Below are positions 7,284 to 16,455 of a stretch of DNA of 64,000 nt, in pieces. The stretch's first letter is position 1, and the number at the start of each line of letters is the position of its first letter. Source of the DNA: a virus; the IMG/VR virus record IMGVR_UViG_3300027754_004232, positions 28,194 to 92,193 of that record. One strand, given 5' to 3'. The notes below the pieces were generated by a model. It had not been told where the DNA came from. It did not search any database and was given only the letters and a program-made list of their open reading frames with translations. The position numbers and the translations under genes were made by a program.

Positions 7284-9200
7284 ATGAATTGGATACCATT
7301 GCATTGTCATACTCATTATAGTTTATTGGATGGATTAAGTAAGCCAGATCTTTTAGCAAAAAGATGCAAAGAGCTTGGATATACTTCATGTGCTATAACT
7401 GATCATGGAACTATATCTGGTGCTATTTCTTTTTCTAAAGCTTGTATTTCACAAGGTATAAAGCCAATTATTGGTTGTGAATTTTATATTTGTAAAAAAC
7501 CAGCGATAGAACAAAATAAAGAAAACTCAAGTTTGACCCATCTATGCGTTATTGCTAAGAATTTAAATGGATGGAAAAACTTAATTAATCTATCTTCTTT
7601 AGCCAATTCTTTAGATTATTTTTATTATAAACCAAGATTAAACTTAAATGACTTTAAAGGAGTTTGCGGTGATCTAATTGCTTTCTCTGGTCACCCAGGA
7701 ACCGATTTGGCAAACTGCTTATTTGAGGATTATAAAGAAGCATACAAAAGAACCGATTATGATGAAATAAAAGAAATGCTTAAGCCTAATTGGTTGAATG
7801 AAGCTGGAAACATTTGTTCGGAGTATACAGACATATTTGGGGCAGACAATTTTTTTGTAGAAATACAATTGTTTGATAGTTCTAATTTAGTTGCATCAAA
7901 AGTTATTGCGGAATGCTTGAGAGAACTTTGTGCTAAAACTGGAATTAAAAAAATAGCAACTCCAGATGTTCATTATGTTATGCCAGAAGATGCCCCTGAT
8001 CAAAGGGTTTTGTTGTGTTCTTCAATGGAAACAACTTTAAAAAATGTAAATAGCAAATTAGAAAATAACGAAGAATTTGGACTTTCCGTATTCTTTAAAT
8101 CAAATAGATACTATCTTCCAACAATTGAAGAGATATCTAGCTTTCATGAAGAAGATGAAATAAGTAATTGCTGTTTAATTGATAGTTTATGTGAAAGTTA
8201 TTCACTTATAAAACAACCAGCCATACCAAACTTTGCTTGTCCAGATGGGCTTTCTCAGATCCTTTATTTGAGGAAGTTATGCAGAGATGGGTGGAATAGG
8301 CGTTTTTCTGAAATAAAGCCAAAAACAGATGAATACAAGGAATATACAGAGAGAATAAAGCATGAGCTTGAAGTTATAGATACTTCGGGTTTAGCTGGAT
8401 ACTTTTTAATTGTGCAGGACTATTGCAATTGGGCAAAGTCTAAGGGTTGGATTATGGGTAGAGGTAGGGGTTCTGGTGCTGGATGCATGATATCCTACCT
8501 TTTAGGAATAACAGAAGTAGATCCAATTAAACATTCTCTTATATTTGAAAGATTTTATAATGCAGGAAGAAACTCTGCTGGTCGTATAAGTTTGCCAGAT
8601 ATTGACTGTGACTTTCCAATTACAAAGCGTGATAAGGTAATAGAATATATAAAGCAAAAGTATGGAAGTACCAATGTTTGTCAAATGATAACATTTAGTC
8701 GTATGCAGGGTCGTGGATCACTCAAAGATGTTCTTAGAGTTCACGGCTTTTCTTTTGAGGAAAGCAACAATGTAACAAAATATATTCCAGATGAATCAGA
8801 GATATCTGAACAGCTACAAGATATGAAAGATGAAGATGGAGATTCTTCAATAATAAGGTGGGCGTTAGAGAATATTCCTGATAGATTATCTGAGTATTGC
8901 AAGATTGAAAAGGATGGAACTTACTCTGGAAGATTAGCAAAGGAATTTGCACAAGCAATAAGATTAGAAGGAACAAAAAGGAGTCAAGGTAAACATGCTG
9001 CTGGTATAGTTATTAGCAATATTCCATTATCAGAAGTATGCCCAATGACATTTGATAAAAAAACAAAACAAATGATAGCTGGTCTGGAAATGTCAGATTT
9101 AGAATCAATTGGTATGGTTAAGTTTGACATACTTGGAGTTGCAGTTTTAGATAAGATAATGGGTTGTATAAATATTTTAAAGGGGAAACCAAATGAATGA
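7284..9200 (+). CDS. dnaE: DNA polymerase III alpha, N-terminal half (PHP and palm)
   Basis: A 638-residue first half of a C-family replicative polymerase. The PHP domain opens with PLHCHTHYSLLDG and contains AITDHGT. The palm has GRGRGSGAG near residue 394, the two catalytic Asp in LPDIDCDF near 438, and the third in MVKFDILGV near 613. The protein stops about 20 residues later, exactly where bacterial DnaE continues into the fingers. The missing part is encoded at 10107. No intein sequence is visible at the break, so this is a split by gene fission. AAGGA six bases before ATG 7284 makes it a better start than the in-frame TTG at 7278. Confidence 0.92.
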   Translation: MNWIPLHCHTHYSLLDGLSKPDLLAKRCKELGYTSCAITDHGTISGAISFSKACISQGIKPIIGCEFYICKKPAIEQNKENSSLTHLCVIAKNLNGWKNLINLSSLANSLDYFYYKPRLNLNDFKGVCGDLIAFSGHPGTDLANCLFEDYKEAYKRTDYDEIKEMLKPNWLNEAGNICSEYTDIFGADNFFVEIQLFDSSNLVASKVIAECLRELCAKTGIKKIATPDVHYVMPEDAPDQRVLLCSSMETTLKNVNSKLENNEEFGLSVFFKSNRYYLPTIEEISSFHEEDEISNCCLIDSLCESYSLIKQPAIPNFACPDGLSQILYLRKLCRDGWNRRFSEIKPKTDEYKEYTERIKHELEVIDTSGLAGYFLIVQDYCNWAKSKGWIMGRGRGSGAGCMISYLLGITEVDPIKHSLIFERFYNAGRNSAGRISLPDIDCDFPITKRDKVIEYIKQKYGSTNVCQMITFSRMQGRGSLKDVLRVHGFSFEESNNVTKYIPDESEISEQLQDMKDEDGDSSIIRWALENIPDRLSEYCKIEKDGTYSGRLAKEFAQAIRLEGTKRSQGKHAAGIVISNIPLSEVCPMTFDKKTKQMIAGLEMSDLESIGMVKFDILGVAVLDKIMGCINILKGKPNE

Positions 9201-9474
9201 CAACTCTCTTGAAATATCTATAATAAGCAAATTAGTAGTTCAGCAAACAGCCTTGTTGGATGCTTTATCTGATTGTTCTTCTTTAAAGAAAGACCTTGTT
9301 AAACAGGCTAATAAACTATTAAAAGCGATAACAATTCAAAATGGAGGAATATTATTTATAGATAAGGATTTTTTAGATTCAGCAGAAGATGCGGAAGTTG
9401 AACTTAAAATACAGCAAAATGATGATGGATCAATAGAACTAACTATTAAAGGAGAAGAAGACGATGAAGAGTAA
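9193..9474 (+). CDS. small acidic protein between polymerase halves
   Basis: A 93-residue protein with no family recognised. It begins with a helical segment (residues 1-45) and ends in a strongly acidic tail (GEEDDEE). It overlaps the polymerase N-half by 8 bases and the exonuclease gene by 11, so it belongs to the same translational unit. By position it could be a polymerase accessory or a protein bridging the halves, but nothing in the sequence proves this. Confidence 0.6.
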   Translation: MNDNSLEISIISKLVVQQTALLDALSDCSSLKKDLVKQANKLLKAITIQNGGILFIDKDFLDSAEDAEVELKIQQNDDGSIELTIKGEEDDEE

Positions 9475-10102
9475 TACGATTATTGTTTTTGATTTTGAAA
9501 CAGGATCTTTAGATACAAATACTTGTGAAGTTATTCAAATTGCTGCAAAGGCAATAAATAGGAAAACTCTTCAACCAATAGAAGGTGCGGTATTTAATAG
9601 TCTTGTAAAACCTAGAGACTTTAATAACTTACAAGAAGCAGCACTAGCAGTAAACAAAAAGACAAGAGAAGAACTTCAGCTTGCACCTAATCTTGATGTT
9701 GTTTGGAGTAGATTTATTGATTTTATATCTACTTTTGCAGTTGGTAAAAGTAATATATTAGCCCCTGTTCCAGCAGGAAAAAACATTAGATTTTTTGATA
9801 TGCCGATTTTTCAAAGAGTCTGTATTGAATTAGGATATGTTCAGCCAAATGCCACACAATCTTTCTTTAATAAAAGAAGCATGTTTGATCTAGATGAAAT
9901 GATGCTGCTTTGGTTTGAAAATTCAGATGATATGCCTAATATGAAAATGGATACCATTAGAGATCATTTTGGAATGTCAAAGGCTAATGCTCATGATGCA
10001 CTAGTTGATGTTGAGCAAACAGCAGACTTAATCACATACTTCTTAAAACTACATAGATCAATATACCCAAAAGTTAAATTTAAAGACTCATTTAAGAAAT
10101 AA
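9464..10102 (+). CDS. DnaQ-like 3'-5' proofreading exonuclease
   Basis: A 212-residue DEDDh exonuclease. ExoI is IIVFDFETGSLD (Asp11 and Glu13), a mid-protein GKNIRFFDMPIF carries the second-motif Asp, and ExoIII is NAHDALVDVEQT near residues 176-187, with the His and Asp of the DEDDh type. It would proofread for the split polymerase whose two halves flank it, equivalent to bacterial epsilon. It overlaps the acidic small gene by 11 bases, and the polymerase C-half starts 4 bases after its stop. Confidence 0.88.
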   Translation: MKSNTIIVFDFETGSLDTNTCEVIQIAAKAINRKTLQPIEGAVFNSLVKPRDFNNLQEAALAVNKKTREELQLAPNLDVVWSRFIDFISTFAVGKSNILAPVPAGKNIRFFDMPIFQRVCIELGYVQPNATQSFFNKRSMFDLDEMMLLWFENSDDMPNMKMDTIRDHFGMSKANAHDALVDVEQTADLITYFLKLHRSIYPKVKFKDSFKK

Positions 10103-10106
10103 TAAT

Positions 10107-11732
10107 ATGACAAAAACATACAAGTTTTCATGCGGTTGTAGTTTTCCAATAATTGGAGATCCTTTAACCAAAAATTCTTTGCCTCTAATGGAAGTAGACC
10201 CAACCAATCTACCTTCTTGCGATATTGCTTGGGATATATTTTCTAGAGGCGATACAAAAGGAATTTTTCAATTAGAGTCAGATCTTGGAAAACAGTGGTC
10301 TAAGAAATTAAGACCAAAGACTGTTGAACATTTAACTGCTCTTGGAGCACTGATAAGGCCAGGAGCTTTGCGTTCTGTTGACGATAAGGGCGTTAGTATG
10401 ACCGCACATTATTGTCGTATTGTAAATGGAGAAGAACAGATTTCATCTTATCATCCTATTGTTGATGAAGCACTTAAATCAACATACGGATCGCTTGTTT
10501 TCCAAGAACAGGCAATGGAACTTTCTAGGGTTATCGCTGGATTCACTTTACAAGAGGCAGATATGCTTCGTAAAGCAATGGGAAAGAAATCATCTAGCGA
10601 AATGGCAAAATGTAAAAAGATGTTTATTGAGGGTGCTAAAAAAATAGAGGTTGTTTCAGAAGATCAAGCCGAAGAAATATTTGGATGGATTGAACAGAGT
10701 CAAAAATATTCCTTTAATCGCAGTCACAGTTGTTGTTATGGTTTAATTGGATATGATACCGCTTATTTAAAGAGTCACTTTCCAGTTCAATTCTTTACTA
10801 GCTGGCTTTATTTTGCTAAAGACAAGGCAGATAGCCAACTTGAAATATCAGATCTAATTGAAGATGCAAAAAAATTTAACATAATTGTTGAGCCTCCAGA
10901 TTTAATGATGCTAAATAGCAATTTCTATACTGATGGAATATCAATTTGGTTTGGTATTACTGATGTAAAAGGAATTGGCCAATCTCAATTTGAAAAAATT
11001 AAGCTCGCTATAAATAATTATGGCAAAAGCATAGATTCTTGGGAAGAATTTGTTGTTAAATGTTCTGATGAAATGCCAAAATCAAGTATTGAAAAATTAA
11101 TTGCTGTTAATGGACTAAGAAAATTTGGAAGCAAAAGGAAGGTTCTTCTTGCAGAATTTAATGCTTGGTGTGAATTAACAGATAAAGAAAGAGAATGGAT
11201 AAAAGCCAATGCTGAAATCACTAACATATCAGATATGATTTTAAACTCAGCAAACACAAAAAAAGAAGGTGGTTGTTGTTCCTCAGTCAAAAGAGTTGAG
11301 GTTTTAAAAAGCATTGCCTCTATGATTAAAAATCCTCCTTCTCCATTAATAGATATTCCAAGTTGGGTTTGTTGGATTGAAAAGGACTCTTTAGGGATTT
11401 CTTTAACATATAATGCTACAGATTCCTGCGATACAAGTAGTTCAAATACTACATGCAAAGAATACTTAGATGGAAAGAATGGTTATATGGTTTTTGGTGT
11501 TGAAGTAAGAAGGTCTAAAGAAGTACTTACAAAAGCTGGAAAAACACCGGGATCTAGAATGGCATTTTTATCAATATCTGATGCTACTGGAAAAATAGAT
11601 GATGTTATCTGTTTTCCAAACTCGTACAAAGATTTTGCTTCTTTGTTAAAAGAGGGTAATACAGTCTTGATTCAAGGTGAACGAGACAAAAAAAGTGACT
11701 CTCTTTTAGTTAAAACTGTTGTTCAAATTTAG
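10107..11732 (+). CDS. dnaE: DNA polymerase III alpha, C-terminal half (fingers, HhH, OB)
   Basis: A 541-residue second half of the polymerase. From residue ~35 it follows bacterial DnaE: DIFSRGDTKGIFQLES, then LGALIRPGAL, a YGSLVFQEQ motif, ADMLRKAMGKK and YSFNRSHS (fingers). The tandem helix-hairpin-helix is near residue 284 (GITDVKGIGQ) and an OB fold lies at ~483-540 (SRMAFLSISDATGKIDD). A ~27-residue N-terminal extension with KFSCGCSFPI has no match in DnaE and may be a docking or metal site for the other half. It ends TAG, showing that TAG is a stop here. The SSB gene follows after 9 bases. Confidence 0.92.
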   Translation: MTKTYKFSCGCSFPIIGDPLTKNSLPLMEVDPTNLPSCDIAWDIFSRGDTKGIFQLESDLGKQWSKKLRPKTVEHLTALGALIRPGALRSVDDKGVSMTAHYCRIVNGEEQISSYHPIVDEALKSTYGSLVFQEQAMELSRVIAGFTLQEADMLRKAMGKKSSSEMAKCKKMFIEGAKKIEVVSEDQAEEIFGWIEQSQKYSFNRSHSCCYGLIGYDTAYLKSHFPVQFFTSWLYFAKDKADSQLEISDLIEDAKKFNIIVEPPDLMMLNSNFYTDGISIWFGITDVKGIGQSQFEKIKLAINNYGKSIDSWEEFVVKCSDEMPKSSIEKLIAVNGLRKFGSKRKVLLAEFNAWCELTDKEREWIKANAEITNISDMILNSANTKKEGGCCSSVKRVEVLKSIASMIKNPPSPLIDIPSWVCWIEKDSLGISLTYNATDSCDTSSSNTTCKEYLDGKNGYMVFGVEVRRSKEVLTKAGKTPGSRMAFLSISDATGKIDDVICFPNSYKDFASLLKEGNTVLIQGERDKKSDSLLVKTVVQI

Positions 11733-11741
11733 GAGATAGAA

Positions 11742-12125
11742 ATGAATATTTGTTCTTTCCTTGGCAAGCTAACTAGAGAACCAGAACTTATAAAATTAAA
11801 CAACGGAAAATCTGTTGTTAACTTTTGTATTTCGGTTAGAAACCCATCTAAAAATCAAGAAAAACCAGAAATGACTTTTATTGATTGTGTTGCTTGGGAA
11901 AAAACTGCTGATTTGATTGGTAAGTATTTTAAAAAAGGTTCTAGAATTTTGGTGCATACTTCTGCTAAAACAGAAAGTTGGGTAGATAAAGAAAATGGCA
12001 AAAACAGGCATAAAATTAAATTTATAGTTCAAAAATTTTGGTATGTAGATCAGAAATCAAACGATGAAGAAGAACAAACGGAAGTATTTGTAGAAGAAGA
12101 AGATTTTGGCAATCAAATACTATAG
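11742..12125 (+). CDS. ssb: single-stranded DNA-binding protein
   Basis: A 127-residue bacterial-type SSB. The OB fold starts with ICSFLGKLTREPELIK and includes NFCISVRNP and FIDCVAWEKTADLIGKYFKKGSRILV, the usual strands and the A(D/E)..KY.KKG motif. The C-terminal tail is acidic (DEEEQTEVFVEEEDFGNQIL) and ends in hydrophobic residues, though without the exact DDDIPF tip, so its protein-docking tail may have its own partner. AGGAGA lies 5 bases before the ATG. It ends the replisome block. Confidence 0.9.
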   Translation: MNICSFLGKLTREPELIKLNNGKSVVNFCISVRNPSKNQEKPEMTFIDCVAWEKTADLIGKYFKKGSRILVHTSAKTESWVDKENGKNRHKIKFIVQKFWYVDQKSNDEEEQTEVFVEEEDFGNQIL

Positions 12126-12133
12126 GAATTAAA

Positions 12134-13633
12134 ATGTCAAAAAAACGAATACTCCTGTGCGGTGAAGCTACATTTATAAACTCTGGATATGCCAACTATG
12201 GTTGCCAGATTATGAATAGGCTTTATCAAACAGGAGAATTTGAATTGGCAGAAATAGGGTGTTTTGGTAAAGATCATTCATCAGTTCCAAAACCACCTTG
12301 GAAAATATACTATCCAAAGGAAGATAATGGGGCTGGAAGATTCGGATCTTCTATTTTTGAAGATGTTCTTCTGGAATTTAAACCAGATGTAGTATGGTCT
12401 TTTAGAGATCCTTGGATTGATGATTTTATTGGAGATTCGCCTTACAAGAGACATTTTCATTGGGCTTATATGCCAACCATTGATTCTATTCCACTAGATC
12501 CAGAATGGATATACACATTAACTAAGGCAGATTCCATATTTACATATTCAGATTGGGCATTAGATATACTTAAAGAAAATTACCCAAATTTAAATTTAAT
12601 TTCTTCTGCATCTCCAGCAGCAGACGAAGTATTTACAATGATTAAAGACAAGAAAGAATTTAAAAAATCTCATGGCTTAGATCCAGACTGTTTAATAATC
12701 GGTTCTGTTATGAGAAATCAAAAAAGAAAACTTATTCCAGATCTTTTTGATGCATTTGAAATGTTGTTGGATCAAGCACCAAAAGAGATATCTTCAAAAT
12801 TAATTCTATATATGCACACTACTTATCCAGATGTTGGTTGGGATATACCAAAATTAATAGCAGAAAGACCAAAAATATCAAAAAAATTATTCTTTACATA
12901 TAGTTGTAGAGTTTGTTTTAACATATCAATATCAAATTTTAATGGTGCAATTATACAATGCAATCATTGCAAAAAAACATCTTCTTTGTTTCCTAATACA
13001 AGTTCTGGTGCAAAAAGAGACTCTATGGCAATGGTGTATAATCTAATGGATCTATATGTTCAGTATTCTTGTGCAGAAGGGTTTGGAATGCCATTAGTTG
13101 AAGCAGCTTCTTGTGGAGTTCCTATTTGTGCTACAGATTATAGTGCCATGTACGATATAGTTAGAAAACTTGATGGTTTTCCAATAAAGGTACAGAGAAT
13201 GCATTATGAGGTTGAAACACATAGAAAGTTTGCACTACCAGACAATCAAAATTTTGTAGATATTTGTATTAAATATTTTAAACAGCCAGAATCAGTAAGA
13301 AAGTTTAAGTCTAATAAAACATTAAATTTAGCAAAAGAAAAATATAGTTATGATGCTGTTTCAGAAAAGTTAAAAAATCACTTTTTATCTATACCAAGCT
13401 CAAATACATGGAATGAACCAAAAAGGTATATGAGTATATCTTCACAAATATTATTTGAAAATAATTCAGATTTTTTAAAACAGTTGCTAAAATGTTTTAA
13501 TGATGATTTTTCTCTTTTGTTTTCAAAGTTTTTAAAAAAAATGAATTACAACATGTCTTCTAAAGAAGATGTATGCAAGGAAGTAGAAAAAATAGTATCT
13601 AAATATAACCATTATGAATCTATAAGGAACTAG
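12134..13633 (+). CDS. GT-B (GT4-like) glycosyltransferase with zinc-ribbon insert
   Basis: A 499-residue GT-B glycosyltransferase. The N-terminal domain starts RILLCGEATFINSGYANYG. The donor-binding domain has IIGSVMRNQKRK and the EGFGMPLVEAASCGVP motif typical of GT4 enzymes (the Glu contacts the nucleotide sugar). Between these, around residues 256-283, is an inserted CRVCF...CNHCKK pair of CxxC motifs, a zinc ribbon inside the Rossmann fold, which is unusual. The C-terminal ~100 residues are helical and unrecognised. It opens the glycan gene cluster; sugar and acceptor are unknown. Confidence 0.82.
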   Translation: MSKKRILLCGEATFINSGYANYGCQIMNRLYQTGEFELAEIGCFGKDHSSVPKPPWKIYYPKEDNGAGRFGSSIFEDVLLEFKPDVVWSFRDPWIDDFIGDSPYKRHFHWAYMPTIDSIPLDPEWIYTLTKADSIFTYSDWALDILKENYPNLNLISSASPAADEVFTMIKDKKEFKKSHGLDPDCLIIGSVMRNQKRKLIPDLFDAFEMLLDQAPKEISSKLILYMHTTYPDVGWDIPKLIAERPKISKKLFFTYSCRVCFNISISNFNGAIIQCNHCKKTSSLFPNTSSGAKRDSMAMVYNLMDLYVQYSCAEGFGMPLVEAASCGVPICATDYSAMYDIVRKLDGFPIKVQRMHYEVETHRKFALPDNQNFVDICIKYFKQPESVRKFKSNKTLNLAKEKYSYDAVSEKLKNHFLSIPSSNTWNEPKRYMSISSQILFENNSDFLKQLLKCFNDDFSLLFSKFLKKMNYNMSSKEDVCKEVEKIVSKYNHYESIRN

Positions 13634-13634
13634 A

Positions 13635-14774
13635 ATGAAAGTTCTTTACATTGGAAATTACAGAGATGGAACTGGATATGGTCAAGCTGCTGAAGATTAT
13701 ATATTATCTTTAGATTCAGTTGGCGTAAATGTTGTTTGTAGACCATTGAAGTTCAATGAATTAAATCACACGCCACACAAAAGAGTAGAAGAGTTAGAAA
13801 AAAAATCGATAGATAATTGTAATGTTGTTATTCAACACACTCTTCCAACTCATATGCAATATGATTCAAATTTTGATTTAAATATAGCACTTTTTGCTCA
13901 TGAAACATCTTCATTTAGAATGGCTGGCTGGCAAAACCATTTAAATAATATGGATTGTTGTGTTGTTATAAATAATGAAATGATTGAATCATGCAGAAAT
14001 AGTGGAGTAAAAGTTCCAATATATGTTGTTCCTCATGCTAGAGATTTTTCTATTTATACTGAAAAATTTGAAAAGTTAAAACAGATAGAAGACAATACTT
14101 TTAAAAATGATTTTATCTTTTATACTATTGGAGAACAGAAAAGAAGAAAGAATTTATCGTCATTATTAAAAGCATATTTTTTAGAGTTTTCAAGAGATGA
14201 AAATGTTTGCTTAATAGTAAAAACAAATCACGATGACAAAGAAGACTTTGTTAAATACTGCAATTCTATTTCCTCTGGACTTAATGTCAAAAGACCACCT
14301 AGAGTATTTTGTATAAAAGAAAGATTATCAAATAACGCTATATATAAACTGCATAATTCATGCGATGCTTTTGTACAAGCATCTTATGGTGAAGCTTGGA
14401 GTATACCAGCATTTGATGCAATGGGTTTTGGAAAGACACCTATTGTAACTAATTGCTCTGGTTACAAAGACTATTTGAATGACAATGTTGGATGGATGGT
14501 TGATTGCCATAAGGAATTTGTTTTCGGTCAAGAAAGGATTCTTAATGGCATTTACGATGGTTCTGAATATTGGTGGTCAATTGATATTCATGACTTAAGA
14601 AGGAAGATGAGAGATTGTTATTCGATGGAGGATATCAGAAAATCTAAGGCTACTTCTGCTTTAGATCGTGCCTACGAATTCTCCCACGAAAAAGTGGGTT
14701 TAAAATTTTTAAAGGTGATCAAACATGCCTCCAAAAAAGAAAAAACAAACTTGGGTAGACATTGCAAACTATAA
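13635..14774 (+). CDS. GT4-like glycosyltransferase
   Basis: A 379-residue GT-B glycosyltransferase. It begins MKVLYIGNYRDGTGYGQAA, the loop that binds the donor or acceptor in GT4 enzymes. It continues with VVPHARDFSIY, then TIGEQKRRKNLSSLLKAY and ASYGEAWSIPAFDAMGFGKTPIVT, the E-x7-E-like donor site. It directly follows the previous GT gene and overlaps the PhoH gene by 50 bases. The two adjacent GT4 enzymes are not close copies. The C-terminal tail beyond the GT domain is basic and may be only a by-product of the long overlap. Confidence 0.82.
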   Translation: MKVLYIGNYRDGTGYGQAAEDYILSLDSVGVNVVCRPLKFNELNHTPHKRVEELEKKSIDNCNVVIQHTLPTHMQYDSNFDLNIALFAHETSSFRMAGWQNHLNNMDCCVVINNEMIESCRNSGVKVPIYVVPHARDFSIYTEKFEKLKQIEDNTFKNDFIFYTIGEQKRRKNLSSLLKAYFLEFSRDENVCLIVKTNHDDKEDFVKYCNSISSGLNVKRPPRVFCIKERLSNNAIYKLHNSCDAFVQASYGEAWSIPAFDAMGFGKTPIVTNCSGYKDYLNDNVGWMVDCHKEFVFGQERILNGIYDGSEYWWSIDIHDLRRKMRDCYSMEDIRKSKATSALDRAYEFSHEKVGLKFLKVIKHASKKEKTNLGRHCKL

Positions 14775-15459
14775 AGAAGAACCAACAGAACTTTCTTGGA
14801 AGGAAGAAAGAGATAAGTCAGTTGAAGAAGAAAAGACGAATCAAATAAAAGGAAAAACAAAAAATCAAGATATTTATATAGAAGCAATTGAAAAACACAC
14901 GCTTACAATATGTTCTGGTCCTGCTGGTGCAGGGAAAACATTTATAGCTTGTGGTGTTGCTGCTGGATTGTTGATGCAGAAAAAAATAGAAAAAATTATT
15001 ATAGCTAGACCATTAATTGAATGCGGGCAAAAGATTGGTGCTTTTCCAGGCGATTTAAAAGAAAAAACTGAACCTTTTATGGTTGCCATGCTTGAGGCAA
15101 TCGGTAATTTTGTAACAAAAACAAAAATGAAAGCAATAAGAAATGATCAGATATTAGAAATATGTCCTCTTGAATTAATGAGAGGAAGAACATTTAATGA
15201 CTCTATGATTATTTTAGATGAAGCACAAAATGCCACAAGACGGCAATTAAAAATGTTTTTAACTAGGTTTGGTCAAAATTCAAAAGTTGTTGTTTGTGGT
15301 GATCACACACAAACAGACTTGCCTCACTACGAAGGAAATACTATGGAGTGGATTTTAGAAAAACTTAATCATAAAGATATTGCTAAAGTGTTCCTGACTG
15401 GTGATGATATACAAAGGCATGGGCTTATTAAATATATCGTTGAGCAGTTAGGGGAATAA
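14725..15459 (+). CDS. phoH: PhoH-like ATPase
   Basis: A 244-residue PhoH-family P-loop ATPase. After a ~55-residue charged N-terminal extension come NQDIYIEAIEKHTLTICSGPAGAGKT (Walker A at ~66-73), IIIARPLIECGQKIGAFPGD, MIILDEAQNATRRQLKMFLTR (Walker B near 163) and VVVCGDHTQTDLP, all classic PhoH motifs. PhoH genes are common in large phages; their role is unsettled, with RNA-related ATPase or helicase activity likely. AGGTGA precedes the ATG despite the 50-base overlap with the GT gene. Its presence inside a glycosyltransferase run is odd. Confidence 0.9.
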   Translation: MPPKKKKQTWVDIANYKEEPTELSWKEERDKSVEEEKTNQIKGKTKNQDIYIEAIEKHTLTICSGPAGAGKTFIACGVAAGLLMQKKIEKIIIARPLIECGQKIGAFPGDLKEKTEPFMVAMLEAIGNFVTKTKMKAIRNDQILEICPLELMRGRTFNDSMIILDEAQNATRRQLKMFLTRFGQNSKVVVCGDHTQTDLPHYEGNTMEWILEKLNHKDIAKVFLTGDDIQRHGLIKYIVEQLGE

Positions 15460-16455
15460 ATGCATTCTGCATTAAGTAATATAATAAGGTCATCCACTAG
15501 AAAAAGTGGGGATAGACTTAAGATACTTACATTTTCAACGCATGAAAGATATCAGTCTAATATGGCTGATATCAATGCTGATTTTTGGGTCATAAACAAT
15601 CCAAAAATTAAAGCTTGGAATACTCAATATGCAGAAGTTCCAAAAAACCATAAGCTATTAAATAATATAGATAAAATATCTGATATTCCAAACTATCTAG
15701 TTTTTGATGCTATTTTAAGCCATGAAAAATTTATGCAATTTAATATAGCATCGATTATATCTAAACATTTACACATACCATTAATATGCCTAGAACATGT
15801 ATGCATGACAGAAACAAGAACTTCATTAAAGAAAAAACTTGGCAATACAAATATATTTATTTCTGAATATTCTGTAAAATCTTGGGATTTTAAGGAAGAA
15901 CATGAAGTTATTAATCATGGGGTTGACACTAAGGTTTTTAACAATAAAAAAATAAAAAGAGAAAACAACATTTTGAGTGTCGTTAATGATTGGCAAAATA
16001 GAGATTATGAATGTGGATTTACATTGTGGCAGACAATAACCAAGGATATGCCAGTAGTTGTAATTGGCAATAATCCTGATCTTTCTGAACCAGCTAAAAA
16101 TATCGATGATTTAGTTAATGGCTATAATAGATCTAGTATATTTTTAAACACATCAATATTTAGTCCGCTACCAACTACTTTAATAGAAGCTATGGCATGT
16201 GGTTGTTGTGTTGTTACTACTGCAAATGGTATGTGTCCAGAGATAATTAAAAATGGCGTAAATGGATTTATTTCAAATGATGAAGAAGAACTTAAATTGT
16301 TTTTGAATAATTGTTTGGAAGATCCTTCTTTGTGCAGAAAAATGGGAGAAGAAGCAAGAAAAACAATAGTTGAAAATTTTTCTTTAAAATCTTTTACGAA
16401 TAGATGGAATGAAGTTTTACAGAAGGCAGTAACCAAAAACTGGTGGGAACTATGA
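15460..16455 (+). CDS. GT4-like glycosyltransferase
   Basis: A 331-residue GT-B protein. The C-terminal domain is clear: ILSVVNDWQNRDYECGF, FSPLPTTLIEAMACGCCVVTT (donor-site Glu) and then the NGFISNDEEEL and ARKTIVENFS segments usual in GT4 enzymes. The N-terminal domain is shortened and includes LICLEHVCMTE and VINHGVDTKVF. Its ATG follows the PhoH stop without a gap (TAA-ATG) and GGGGAATAA serves as ribosome site. It is probably part of the glycan pathway; substrate unknown. Confidence 0.8.
   Translation: MHSALSNIIRSSTRKSGDRLKILTFSTHERYQSNMADINADFWVINNPKIKAWNTQYAEVPKNHKLLNNIDKISDIPNYLVFDAILSHEKFMQFNIASIISKHLHIPLICLEHVCMTETRTSLKKKLGNTNIFISEYSVKSWDFKEEHEVINHGVDTKVFNNKKIKRENNILSVVNDWQNRDYECGFTLWQTITKDMPVVVIGNNPDLSEPAKNIDDLVNGYNRSSIFLNTSIFSPLPTTLIEAMACGCCVVTTANGMCPEIIKNGVNGFISNDEEELKLFLNNCLEDPSLCRKMGEEARKTIVENFSLKSFTNRWNEVLQKAVTKNWWEL

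Noticed and set aside
9150-10190. Split intein at the two polymerase halves
   Set aside because: Ten residues after the Cys in MGCINILKG are too few for an N-intein, and the C-half lacks a His-Asn junction.
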